DNA from: Romanomermis culicivorax
Lineage: Eukaryota > Nematoda > Enoplea > Mermithida > Mermithidae
DNA length: 64,000 nt
Direction: 5' to 3'
Assembly (NCBI GenBank): GCA_963922205.1
Contig: CAWUHX010000311.1
Span: forward strand, 186,001 to 250,000
The stretch's first letter is position 1, and each line of letters begins with the position of its first letter. Positions 27,612-39,006 of the stretch are shown in pieces. A program made the position numbers and the translations under genes. The notes below the pieces were generated by a model. That model searched no databases. It worked only from the letters and a program-made list of their open reading frames with translations, and had not been told where the DNA came from.

Positions 27612-29386
27612 TAAATTCCTGCCGGAAAATGAAAAAGGTTCAAGGCAAACACCAGAGTAATAATTATTTTCTCAATCAGGGTTGCTTAAACCTTTTACAA
27701 TTGTGTAGTCAGAAGTCACTGTGGCTAACGCAGGTTTACTCATTTATTTTATGAAATTTTTGGCCAGAAACCGACTTTTGAGATTAGAGAAAGAGATATC
27801 AGGCACTTCCAGTGGTAGAAATTGTAACAAAAATTGATTGCTTCTGGTTTTTAGCAACGTGCAGATTGCAGAGCCTAGAATTCTCCTGGGGTTTACTCAG
27901 AAAAATGCGTTTTTTGACCAGAAAATGGACCGAAAACGTCTATATGATCAATGAATTTTCGGTTTGAAATTGATATTGAGCATTACTACGGCGCAGAGCA
28001 CTCAAATTCTTTCGCTTATTGACCGATTTTTCCTCCAAAAAAGTCATGGGCGTAGCGACATGGGGTGCAGTGGGTGCAATTGCACCTCATAGGCTGAATG
28101 AAATTCTTGAAAAAATCATCATTTTTTATATTTATGTGATGTATAATGTTAGAACTTAGAAACCAAAAAGAACAAAATTCAAGATAGGTAGCCTACGTCA
28201 GGCTTCTTTTGCACATGGCAATGAAATTTCGGGCTATGCGACCGAATTTTTTCTGTCGTGTTGCACAGTGCAATTTCAAGCCTGACTGCCCTTTTGATTA
28301 GGAGATAGGGTTTTCTGCCCGGAGATGCATTTTTATGCGCTATAAAATGCTAAATAGTGAAAATTTTTAGGCGCTTCGCACCGTATTTCAATTTATTTAT
28401 AATTTTTCATTATTATTCTAGTGCACGGTTAGAAAATGTCATTCTAGCTAATGCTTATGGCTTTTAATTATCAACATATTATGGATAAATGTGTGATGCT
28501 CTTTTGTTTTTTTATGAATTTGACGGAAAGCAAGATTTTTCTCGGTTATTTTCGCAACATCCTTTTGTGATCTTTGAAAAAATTTTGACTTTTGTGTGAT
28601 TAAAGCATTGTCAATCTAAGTAGAAATTCTTGTAAGCTGAAAAATTAAACTTGTTTGGTTGCTTGCCTACTTTTTAAATTGTAGTTTGCCCCACTGAAAA
28701 TTCATTGAATTCACTGAAGAATTAAATCTTCTGTCTAAGAAATAAAAGTTCAGGGTTTTAGAATACTAAAATCCAAAAAAAAATTTTTGGCGCTAGGCGC
28801 CGAACAAGTTACTCATACCAATCTTTACATTTTCTCTCCAAAACTCAGAGGATTGGGTTTTAAGAGCCTGAAACCGACGCGAATCGAATGAAATACGACA
28901 AACCTAGCTTTTGATGGTTTTGTTTTGATAAAATTAGGCGAATATGTTGATTTTAGAGTGAGCAACCAAAAATTTATCTGTGCAAACCATATTTTTTCCA
29001 AGTGCACTTTGAAACTTGGCCTGTACAAAAAGCCCTACCCTACGTTACTGTGCTAGCTCGGTCGGATATTTTGTGAAAAAAGAAAATCAATGACAACAAA
29101 GCGAGTGTCAAATCTTTCCTTTATTTCATACTATTTCAAGGAAACCAATAAGATTGATTCTTCTGATATATTGAACATTCTTGCAGAAGTGTGTCGTCGC
29201 AATGAACTGAAATAAAACATTGTAAATTATTATCTTATTTATTGTGATACAACAGCTCAAGTGCCGCCTTATTTACTTGAGAGTTTGTTGCAACAATTGC
29301 TGCTATGTATGTAATTAGTAAAAAATTTTCAGTGCACTTCATAGAAAGAAATCCTGGCTACAGCTATGAAAAAAGTCATTTTTGAC
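27612..29386. other. AT-rich DNA with possible decayed transposon
   Basis: CATGGGCGTAGCGACATGGGG at about 28046 faces a weakly similar inverse at about 29037-29058, and hairpin GGCGCTAGGCGCC sits at 28789-28801. These may mark an old 1-kb element, but ends and duplication are not convincing. No gene seen. Confidence 0.3.
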
Positions 29387-29626
29387 CATACCTGTAAGAC
29401 CTCCGACCAGTTGGGGGGGGGGGGGGGGGGGTAAATCCGAAATTTGGGGGGGGGGTCGAAAAAACGTCGAAATTTTTCCCAAAAAAGGCCAAAAAACATA
29501 CACTTTTAAGCAAATTTTTTAATTTTTTACAAACTGGGAGGGGGTTAGGGGGTTGAGGAGTGATGTTGGGTACATGGTTGGCCAAGTTGGGGGGTCCCCC
29601 CCAACCCCTCCCCAAGTACAGGTATG
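29387..29626 (+). mobile_element. MITE, CATACCTGTA family, with perfect 8-bp TSD
   Basis: A 240-bp element from CATACCTGTAAGACC to CAAGTACAGGTATG. TTTTTGAC lies on both sides (29379-29386, 29627-29634). Confidence 0.9.
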
Positions 29627-29783
29627 TTTTTGACTAAAAAAATTAGTGTTTTTCTCGATTTTCGGTCGGCTGGAAAGCGGGTATTGGGTAGCAATCGACG
29701 ACTGAAAGCCGAGGGAGAGGGTCGTTGACAACTGAATATACGATTCAACAATTTTTCGAGGGACTTCAATCCTCGATCAACCG

Positions 29784-30002
29784 CATACCTGTAAGACCTC
29801 CGACCAGTTGGGGGGGGGGGGGTAAATCCGAAATTTTGGAGGGGGGGTAGAAAAAAGTCGCAATTTTTCCCAAAAAAAGCCAAAAAACATATACTTTTTT
29901 GAAAATTTTTTCCAAACTGGGGGGGGGAAATGATTTTGAGTACAGGGTTGGCCAAGTTGGGGGGGTCTCCCCCCAACCCTCCCCCCCCCAAGTACAGGTA
30001 TG
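29784..30002 (+). mobile_element. MITE, CATACCTGTA family, with perfect 8-bp TSD
   Basis: A 219-bp element with the same ends as 29387-29626. ATCAACCG is duplicated at 29776-29783 and 30003-30010. Its right duplication directly touches the left duplication of the next element. Confidence 0.9.
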
Positions 30003-30018
30003 ATCAACCGGTGTGGAC

Positions 30019-31041
30019 CACCGTTTTTTTTTTTCCTCAAATGGGGTCTTTTGAGGAAAAAAATTTCGAAATGAGGAAAAAAATTTTGGGTATGGTTCTC
30101 ATTGTGGAAAAAATTTTGGGGAACTCTAAACCGAAAAGATGCATTTTGGCGGACTTTAAAAGGTCAAAATCTCAAAATTTTCCGGCGCTTCGCGCCGGTC
30201 ATGGGTATAATTATAACTATGTTTTATCAGGCGCGGCCGTTAGCATATCTACTTCGACTTACTAATTAATGCTCAACAGTTTCTATCAATCAAGTTAGCT
30301 CGTTTCATTTTCTAATCGTTTACAGTCAATTATGTCGCCGAAAATAGAGATTTTTCATCAAGTCTCAATTTTTTCTCTCGATGATTGGAATTTTTTAAAC
30401 GTTTGCAATCTGTACTTTTGCGTTTATTGAAGGTGGAAATTGAAGACATCATTCTAGACTACGATTTTAGAACTTCTGCTCATGAATATCTGTTGGAGAG
30501 ATTTATTTTTCAGCGTTCAAAAACCCGAAAATTTTTCCGGCGCTTGGCGCCGGAATGGGAAGCAAATTACACTTCATCAGTCTGATTTTAATTTATTTCC
30601 CAACGTTATGAAGGTTCATTTTCCAGCGTTTTAGAAAGTGAAAATCAAAAAATTTTTCCGGCGCTCCGCGCCGGACCAAGAACAAAATAAAATTAGATAA
30701 TTCTAATCGGAATCACAGGAATGTTGATAGCAGATTAATTCATGAGAACTCTATCGTTAACTTGCTTTATCCGCTCCTATAGAACACCAATATATTCTTC
30801 ATGAGCTCACTTTGGACTAACATACATAACCAGAATTTTCTCAATTTTTTTCCTCATTTTTGCAGGTTTCTGACTACATACAACAAGATGCTTGGGTATG
30901 CTCCTAAAATGCACAAAAAAGCATCCGCAGCCACATTATAAGCATTTATAAAAATGTGGAAAATTTTTGGAAAATGAGGAAAAAAATTTTGGGTCCGGTT
31001 CTCATGTGGAAAAAATCTTCGAGGAAAAAAAAAAAACGGTG
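30019..31041. mobile_element. TIR element with CACCGTTTTTT ends and perfect 8-bp TSD
   Basis: A 1023-bp element with inverted ends CACCG-poly(T)-CCTC and GAGG-poly(A)-CGGTG. GTGTGGAC occurs at 30011-30018 and 31042-31049. It holds three GC hairpins, CCGGCGC-TTC-GCGCCGG and variants, at 30182-30198, 30537-30553 and 30658-30674, each preceded by an AAAATTTT run. No transposase. An inverted relative is at 871-1526. Confidence 0.88.
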
Positions 31042-31049
31042 GTGTGGAC

Positions 31050-31606
31050 TTGAGGAGCACGGCACCGCACCGGCAAACGCGGGAGAGCGCGCAAGACGCG
31101 CCATTATTCTATCTGCACTTCACAGTACAACGAATCTATTTCCAGAATCTGTTACAAACGTACAAACTGGCTGAAAAAAAGTCAATAACTTACACCTAGC
31201 GAAGAGTTGCTCGAGTTTGCGATGAGATTTGTCGAATATCTAACTCGATAAATCCTAGAATTTATCAATTATCGCTATATTGTCATTTAGTCCTAAAATA
31301 GCAGCGACATATTTGGAATGTTCTCTTCAAGAAAAAATCTACACGAAGTGGAAATCTTTTTACTGTAGTAAAAGCGTTAAATTTCCTTCTACGACAAGGG
31401 AGAGATCAAAATTATCATAGAAACAACTTTATACTATAGTCTATTTTTCTTGAAACGCTTATAAACAATGAAAGTGGAAAGCAAGTAGTATTTCAGATTG
31501 TCATGATTTTCTAATAAACCGCATATCATATAGGATTGCAAATTTGTGAACATACTGACCTCACCTTTGACAATTTTTCGAGTGAAAACTTTTATGGTAA
31601 GATCTC
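31050..31606. other. Intergenic DNA, no gene seen
   Basis: A short GC-richer stretch (31064-31100) is followed by AT-rich DNA up to the LTR. Nothing recognisable. Confidence 0.4.
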
Positions 31607-32516
31607 TGTAACGTACCTGCTGAGGCAGTACTGTAAATATATAGCATACTGTATGTGATAGTCATTTATTAAATATTATTTCAATTTCATAATTTATCGT
31701 CTCAAGGGTGTCTGGGATTCACACCCAAACATTCCTCTAAAATCATGTGAAGTACTTTATTTTGATCCGTTCACACCCCGGTAGCGGCTATTGACCCAAT
31801 TAAGACGCCCCAATTAATTTGCACAAATGGCAGCTGGTCCCCTAGAACCTACACTAAAGTACACATTCCACGGCTACATTAATTTCTCATAAAAATCGTA
31901 AACAACACCTGCACACAGTAAAAAGTAAAAGCTCTGCCAGACAGTAGTCTCAAGTGCAACAGTAGCGATGGTCCCACAAAACATGTGTACACAGAGAAAC
32001 AGATACAGAAAGCATGCACAGAAGCACAGAGGTGTGGCTAAGCCCACCGTAGGAAGCAAGCATAGAGAAAACACGAAAAGCATAAAGTACTAGGAAAGCA
32101 TTAGAGGGCATGACTAAATTAGCGAGAATAGTAAAGCAGGAAGCGGCGATTGGCAGAAGAAGATGGACAGAAGCAAGACCTCCCACAATGCCCAGGGAGT
32201 GGCCAAAAACGTCATATTTAAAGAGAAGCAAAGCCTGATTTTATTAATTCATAGTTCTCAGTTTTCGGTTTTCGCGATCGTTTCATTTTATTTGCAAGCG
32301 TCATTTTCATTTGCGAGCGAGATTTTATTTTTGGAAGCAGTTAAGCCGTGTTATAAATTGCCGCATTGTAATTCTTGTGGCGGACGAAGCAAGCGATCGT
32401 CGAACCCGCCCTGCAATGTATTATTGTATCATGCCCTCGTATTACCTGTTCCGTTGTATGTTGTTCGGCCATCCATTCAGGATAAAGTAAAGTGCTTCTT
32501 AAAACTGGTCGTTACA
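31607..32516 (+). repeat. 5' LTR
   Basis: Starts TGTAACGTACCTGC and ends CTGGTCGTTACA. Contains no sense coding frame of note. Confidence 0.9.
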
Positions 32517-32521
32517 TATTT

Positions 32522-32539
32522 TGGTGACTGTACCATATC
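32522..32539 (+). promoter_or_regulatory. Candidate primer-binding site of the retrotransposon
   Basis: TGGTGACTGTACCATATC begins five bases after the 5' LTR. TGG is expected opposite the CCA end of a tRNA primer; the tRNA was not identified. Confidence 0.45.
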
Positions 32540-32855
32540 GTTAACCACTGGAACTCCCTGCCCCAATTAGGTGTATCCTTTATCCGGGCATCTGGAAACA
32601 TTAGATAATACAGTAGTAATCATTTCCTACAGTAGGACAGATATTCGTAGAAAGCAAACTGGAAACCTCCTCCAACGAAACATTAAGGGATACATTTGTA
32701 TGAATACAGCATGGTGAAGCAAAAATTGAAGCATTTAAGCAGAAATCCCAGCGTATACCAAGAATGACCCACCAAACCCAAGATCATTTAGGAGAAATAA
32801 TTAGAGAGCAGATAACAATTTATTTTCTGAACACTTTCATACTCTGCGCACACAA

Positions 32856-33152
32856 TTGAACCAGAATACTGTAAACCCTACCCTAATTGACGATCTAAGA
32901 ACAGCAAACATTCGTAATAACATGACAAATAATTTTTACGCAAAACCTACAGTATTCACGGGCGGCGTGACCCAACATTTTGGTGAATGGAACAAATGTT
33001 TAGAACAATTCATGGCACTCCAAGGCATGAAAGATACAGACGTACAGTTAAAATTGGCATGTTTAGAGATTCATTTAGGAGGAGCCGCATTAGCAAAATT
33101 CAAAAGTTTAGCCAATTCCGAAAAACCCTCCCAACACATACGAACAGTATAA
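32856..33152 (+). pseudogene. Gag N-terminal part, broken
   Basis: A 98-residue frame with PTVFTGGVTQHFGEW and a helical, Leu/Ala-rich stretch, as in gypsy Gag capsid regions. A stop/frameshift follows, and scattered stops separate it from the zinc knuckle. Confidence 0.6.
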
Positions 33153-33538
33153 AATTGCATTGCAGGCCTTTTTTTCCAAACAATCGAGATAATGAGCTAC
33201 ATCAACAATTTTTACGCGAAAGAAAACTAAAATGATCAGAAACAGTAACTGAATTCTTGTTTGATCTAGAACATCTCGCAACACTCGCCTACCCCAAATT
33301 CAACACAGATGCACGGGAAATGATCATAAAACCCCTTTTTGTAGAGGGCATGCAAAACAAAATCAGGGAAGCAATTAAGTATAGACGATTCGCCACCCTA
33401 AAAGAAATGTCAGACGAAGCAGCTTACATTTAACAGCAAATCCTTAGAAATGAGCTAAAGTCCAACACCCTTCCATTTATACCTCTAAAACCCGAACCCA
33501 TCTTTTCCCTAACCAAAAATACAGACCAACAGGACCTT

Positions 33539-33751
33539 TTGCATCAATTAGAACAACAAGTAAAAGATTTACAGTTGCAGATCAAACAAAAATCCCAACC
33601 CCCACAACAGAGTAACTACAACAGTTTCAGTAACAACACTTTCAGCAGGAATAATGCTTACAGGAACAATACTACTCCTAGGCAACCCACATGCCTTCAG
33701 TGTGGACAACTTGGACACATAGTTCGCAATTGTAAATCAGTAGGCACCTGA
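33539..33751 (+). pseudogene. Gag C-terminal part with CCHC zinc knuckle
   Basis: A Gln-rich coiled stretch and an Asn-rich linker lead to CLQCGQLGHIVRNC, a canonical CX2CX4HX4C nucleic-acid-binding knuckle near residues 55-68, then a stop. Confidence 0.8.
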
Positions 33752-33992
33752 AAATCATGTTTTCGAACCCAGGAGGAGACGATTTGACCCCTTTCTCACA
33801 AACCCTAGATTGCCATCACATGCATGTAGCCCTTTACAAACAGAATAACACATGGGTCAGCGAAACAGGATCCCCACATGTCACTGATCTACCTTTAGAA
33901 ATGGTATAGCCCAGAATTTCTCCCTCTTTCATTTCAACACACTGGCAATTTTTCATGATCAACTTGCAACCATTTCAACCAACCTACTCTTT

Positions 33993-34415
33993 TTGAAGCA
34001 ATACATTTACAAAACTCACACACTCGAAAATGTCGTTGAAAAACTCGTCAATTACACTGCCCAAATGTCCCTTAACTCAGATACAGTTTACAACATGATC
34101 TCAGGCAGTGGCCAAGCAATCGGAAATACCCTCTCTGGTGCTGGCCAAGGCATAGAACATGTAATCACCGGCACTACCCAAAGCCTCACAGATGGATTAA
34201 ATAATTTACTCAAAGAACCCCTGCAAATCATTATCAATCTAGCCGTTATCACTGTGGTCATTGCAGGCGTCTTTTACTCTTTCCTAATTGTTCGAAAATA
34301 TTCCCTTGCCCAAAGCATCATATTACCAATGAACATGCATACGAAATACCATCACACAGCAGGCATTTACATGAGACCATTCCCCCATCATTCGGCCATG
34401 CTCTCTTGGAATTAG
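33993..34415 (+). pseudogene. Retroelement frame with Gly-rich stretch and a transmembrane segment
   Basis: A 140-residue frame between the zinc knuckle and the protease. Residues about 35-70 are Gly/Ser-rich (SGSGQAIGNTLSGAGQGIEH); residues about 78-105 are a hydrophobic segment (IIINLAVITVVIAGVFYSFL) followed by basic residues. I do not recognise it. A membrane segment at this place is not a standard gypsy feature, so it may be an acquired or envelope-like remnant. Confidence 0.5.
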
Positions 34416-34756
34416 CTAATCATTGTGGGGCCCAAACGCAGCAGAAATACGTCCTTGTCAATATTGATACCCTCAGAACTCCTGCAATCGAACTCATTAA
34501 TCAAATCCACCAATCTGGATCAAATAAGCCACCCCAGAATGTGCCTGAGAAACATACCCCTCACATTCCAATCACACTTAACGGCAAACTAATTACGAAA
34601 GGCATGATTGACACTGGTGCAGTATACTCACTCATTGATTCAGGAATTGCCCAGATCCTACAGCTAAACTTGAAACCCCTGCAAGTCCAAGCCAAAGCAG
34701 CAAACAACCTTCCAATTCACTTTGTAGGAACCACTTTTGTTACAGTCACAGCCTAA
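34406..34756 (+). pseudogene. Retropepsin-like aspartic protease
   Basis: The active-site motif MIDTGAVYSLID is at residues about 68-79, with a typical preceding ITLNGKLI strand. The frame stops at 34756 and the downstream flap/C-terminal part continues in the next frame (LLGKNFLSRF). Confidence 0.75.
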
Positions 34757-34774
34757 ACTATTCAGGAAACATTA

Positions 34775-35560
34775 ATGGTCCATGTTCAAAAAGACTGCAC
34801 AGCAGATGTCCTCCTAGGCAAAAACTTTCTCAGTCGATTTTCAGAATACATTATCAACAATCAGAAGTCCCAGGTCAAATTTGGCAAAGTCATACTACCT
34901 TGCGATGGCCTGGAATATAGTCCCCTTTCGACCCATTGTGGAACCTATTTAGATGAGAAACTAGAACTACCACCCCGTGCAGTCACCGAATTCACTGTCC
35001 CCTTGCTCAAATCATACCTACAAGTTAAACAGCTAGAATTTACTCCAAAACCCAAACAGAATGCCAAAGTTCATTTTGCAGCTTGTGTCTCTGAAAACCA
35101 AAACAGTCGCATACGCATATCGGTCTTAAACACACAAGACACAGCCCAAACTCTTTACCTTGGAACATGCATCGGTACCGTCTCATGTTACATCCTAAAA
35201 CAAAATGCTCCCGCTAAACTAACCCCCTCGATGCAAAACCAGCCAAACCGTTTTGATACATTCACATGGTTAAAAGAAAACATTAACTTAACCTCCAGTG
35301 ACCTCACAGAAGCAGAAAAAACCCAACTCCTACACGCCCTATCAAAGTATCCCATGTTATATGCTAAATCCAAAATGGACATAGGTAGAACCACCCTTGT
35401 TTCACATACAATAGACACCAATGGCTCCCAACCCGTACGTAGGCACCTTTTTCGGACTTCCCCAAAGGAAAAGCAAATCATACAAGCAGAAGTTGAGCAA
35501 CACGCAGCAGCAGGTGTCATAAGCCAGAGCAACTCTCCATGGTGCACCAATACAGTTTAG
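34775..35560 (+). pseudogene. Protease C-terminus and RT N-terminal linker
   Basis: Starts with the DVLLGKNFLSRF strand of gypsy proteases and ends in the RT entry segment (AAGVISQSNSPWC). A frameshift near 35550 moves RT to another frame; the two frames overlap by about 20 bases. Confidence 0.7.
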
Positions 35561-37404
35561 TCCCCAAAAAAGATGGTGGACATCGTTTATGCATTGACTT
35601 TAGAGGCCTCAATAAAGTAACAAAAAAAGATACCTATTCCTTGCCCCGCATAGACAAAATTCTAGACACCCTCCGTGGAATGAAATATTTCACCTCCCTT
35701 GACCAATCCAATGCATATTATTCCATTCCCATAGCACAAGCAGACAGAGAAAAAACTGCATTTAATTGCTCAGCCAGACAATATCAGTTTAACTACCTCC
35801 CCTTTGGCCTCACCAAGGCCCCAGCCACATTGGAAAGGTTAATGGATGTTATCCTTTTGGGATTGCAATGGAACACAAGCCTTGTCTATCTCGACAATGT
35901 TTTAGTCTTTGCAGACTCCCATGCTCAAATGCTAGAACGTTTAGACAATATTCTCACTCGTTTCTCTAGAGCAGGTCTCAAACTCAACATACAAAAATGC
36001 AAATTTTGCCAGCCCCGAGTCCAATACCTAGGCCACGTCATTTCTCAGCAAGGCATTTCACCAGACCCCAATAAGGTACAGTCCATTTATGACATACCCA
36101 AGCCCAAAAGCTCCAAAGAGGTCAAGTCATTCCTCGGCCTACCCTCTTATTATTGCAGATTCATTCCGAATTACTCCCAAATTTCCAGCCCCCTCACAGC
36201 ACTACTCAAAAAGAATTCAGAATTTTCCTGGGGGCCTGAACAACAAAATGCATTCACTAAACTCAAACAGCTGCTAATTCATGCCCCAATCCTGCAACAT
36301 CCCGATTTCACAAAACCATTCATTTTGCAAACTGATGCCTCAAAACTCCGAATTGGTGCCATTGCAAGCCAACTAGAAAGTAAAGGTCATGATCGACCCA
36401 TCGCTTTTGGGAGCCGCACATTGAAACCCGCAGAAAGCAACTACCCAATAACTGAGCTGGAAACCCTTGCCGTAGTTGAATTTATCAAGTATTTCCGCCC
36501 CTATCTCTTCCAGCAAAATGTTATTGTCAATACTTACCATACTGCAGTTCAGGCAGTCTTGCAGAAAGAAAACCCAACCCCTCGCATTGCCCATTGGGGA
36601 TTAGCCCTCTCCAGTATTCAGCTAGACATTCCACTTAAGAAAGGCATTGCTAACCACAATGCCGATGCTATTTCTCGTTTCCCCTCAGAAACAGCGAAGC
36701 AATCCTTTGACATTGAGCAACTAGAAACCTGTCCTGAAATATCAACCATCAATTCTGTTCTTGAGGCTGAAGCAACTGAACAAGAAGAGCAACAGAAAAA
36801 TTTTGCTGAACTTCAATGCACTGATGCAGCTGTCAAAAGTATTTTAGCAAAAATCGCCAAAAAACACCACCTTACTATAATCAAATTTGCAGTCCATCAA
36901 AACATCCTCTTTCGTATAGTCAACAAACAGGCAAAACTATACATCCCCAAGTCACAAATCCAGCATCATATCGCCTCCCACCATGACAGCAAGTTCACAG
37001 GTCATTTTGCGTCCTGGAAAACCCTACACTTGCTCCGGCAAAAATATTTTTGGCCCCAGATGAGCCGTGATATCAAACGTTATTGCAAAACCTGCCACCC
37101 ATGCCAGACACAGAAAGCCCTCCGGCACAAAATACACACAAATCTTGTACCAATTCAGCTGACAGGCCCATTTGACAGAGTCGGTGTTGATTGCGTGGGG
37201 CCGTTACCCCTCACTGAAGACGGCAACCGATTCATTGTCGTCTTCATCGATTATTTCACTAAGTATCTGGAGGTATGTCCAACCCCTGATATCACTGCAG
37301 CCACTATTGCCAAATTCTTTGTCAACAAAATTGTTTGCCATCATGGCTCTCCAAAAATAATCCATTGTGATCATGGCTCCGATTTTGTATCTGATCTTTT
37401 TTAA
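35539..37404 (+). pseudogene. Reverse transcriptase, RNase H and integrase N-terminal half
   Basis: RT carries LCIDFRGLNKVT, YLPFGLTKAPATLERLMD and the palm motif as YLDNVLVFA, in which the second catalytic Asp of the expected YLDD is Asn. RNase H shows LQTDASKLRIGAI and ITELETLAVV. The integrase zinc motif (HHIASHHDSKFTGH...CKTCHPC) and the first two catalytic Asp regions follow (VGVDCVGPLP, HCDHGSDF). A TAA at the end interrupts the catalytic core. Confidence 0.88.
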
Positions 37405-38064
37405 TGGTTTAGTTTTTAGTTTATGCAATACTCAAAAAATTGATACCACCACATACCATCCCATTGCCAATGGGGAAGTTGAGCATTGCAACCAGACTCT
37501 AGCCACCTGTATTCGCATGTACATCAATTCAAATCACACTGATTGGGATACTTATCTCCCTTTTGCCGTTTTTCGATCAACATTCATAAGAACGATAGCA
37601 CTTCATATCCTCCGTTTGAATTGCTCCATGGTAGGCAAGCTAATCTCCCATCAGACGCAGCCCTAATTTTTTTTCCCACATCCTACATGGTTGATCTAGA
37701 CAATTATGCCCTTCGTGTAAAATCTCACTTTACAGAAGCACTCTCAACCATGCAGAAAAATTTGCAAAAAGCCCAAGATCACTATACCTTTCAGTATAAC
37801 AAGCATGCTCAGAACATCCATTACAAAGCAGGTGATCTCATCCTCTACAAAAATCATTTGTGTAAACAAGGGCTGGCTCCCGAATTCGTGCCTCGCCAAA
37901 ACGGGCCCTACACAGTTACAAATTTCATGTACCCCAATGTAACACCCCAACACCCCCATAGGAATATCACATTTATGGTACATGTAAACGAGACAACCCC
38001 TTTCTACCCTCGAGAAGCAATTATCGAAACCGCCCCCACCCCTCCTTGCCCTCGAAACCCTTGA
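37405..38064 (+). pseudogene. Integrase C-terminal half, frameshifted
   Basis: Split over two frames: YHPIANGEVEHCNQTL carries the third catalytic residue (Glu). After another shift comes FELLHGRQANLP, a helical region, and a GPY/F-type module (QNGPYTVTNF, HVNETTPFYPR). No envelope frame or chromodomain is visible before the LTR. Confidence 0.8.
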
Positions 38065-38081
38065 ACGAGGACGTTCAACTC

Positions 38082-38095
38082 CGGAAGGAGGGAAA
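38082..38095 (+). promoter_or_regulatory. Polypurine tract of the retrotransposon
   Basis: GGAAGGAGGGAAA immediately precedes the 3' LTR start TGTAAC, where plus-strand synthesis would be primed. Confidence 0.75.
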
Positions 38096-39006
38096 TGTAA
38101 CATACCTGCTAATGCAGTACTGTAAATATATAGCATACTGTATGTGATAGTCATTTATTAAATATTATTTCATTTTCATAATTTATTGTCTCAAGGGTGT
38201 CTGGGATTCACACCCAAACATTCCTCTAAAATCATGTGAAGTACTTTATTTTGATCCGTTCACACCCCCGTAGGGGCTATTGACCCAATTAAGACGCCCC
38301 AATTAATTTGCACAAATGGCAGCTGGTCCCCTAGAACCTACACTAAACTACACATTCCACTGCTACTGTAATTCCCCATAAAAATCGTAAACAACACCTG
38401 CACACAGTAAAAAGTAAAAGCTCCGCCAGACAGTTGTCTCAAGTGCAACGGTAGCGAGGGTCCCACAAAACATGTGTACACAGAGAAACAGATACAGAAA
38501 GCATGCACAGAAGCACAGAGGTGTGGCTAAGCCCACTGTAGGAAGCAAGCATAGAGAAAACACGAAAAGCATAAAGTACTAGGAAAGCATTAGAGGGCAT
38601 GACTAAATTAGCGAGAATAGTAAAGCAGGAAGCGGCGATTGGTGGAAGAAGATGGACAGAAGCAAGACCTCCCGCGATGCCCAGGGAGTGGCCAAAAACG
38701 TCGTATTTAAAGAGAAGCAAAGCATGATTTTATTAATTCGTAGTTCTCAGTTTTCGGTTTTCGCAATCGTTTCGTTTTATTTGCAAGCGTCGTTTTCATT
38801 TGCGAGCGAGATTTTATTTTCGGAAGCAGTTAAGCCGTGTTATAAATTGCCACATTGTAATTCTTGTGGTCGACAAAGCAAGCGATCATCCAACCCGCCC
38901 CGCAATTGTATTATTGTATCGTGCCCTCATATTACCCGTTCCATTGTACATTGTTCGGCCATCCATTTAGGATAGAGTAAGGTGCTTCTCAAAACTGGTC
39001 ATTACA
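38096..39006 (+). repeat. 3' LTR
   Basis: Starts TGTAACATACCTGC and ends CTGGTCATTACA; colinear with 31607-32516 apart from scattered substitutions and small indels. Confidence 0.9.

Larger units (their letters stand above)
31607..39006 (+). mobile_element. Degenerate Ty3/gypsy-type LTR retrotransposon
   Basis: Two direct LTRs of about 910 bp (31607-32516, 38096-39006) bound a gag-pol-like interior in the order zinc knuckle, protease, RT, RNase H, integrase, the Ty3/gypsy order. A purine tract GGAAGGAGGGAAA precedes the 3' LTR, and a TGG-starting primer-site candidate follows the 5' LTR. Four-base flanks TCTC/CCTC differ at one position. The LTRs show 5 differences in the first 100 bp, and several frameshifts and stops interrupt the proteins, so this copy is old and defective. 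Confidence 0.92.

Noticed and set aside
31874..32570. Hydrophobic antisense frames repeated at 31874, 38363 and 40212
   Set aside because: They lie within LTRs and recur only because the LTR recurs; no domain or splice support.
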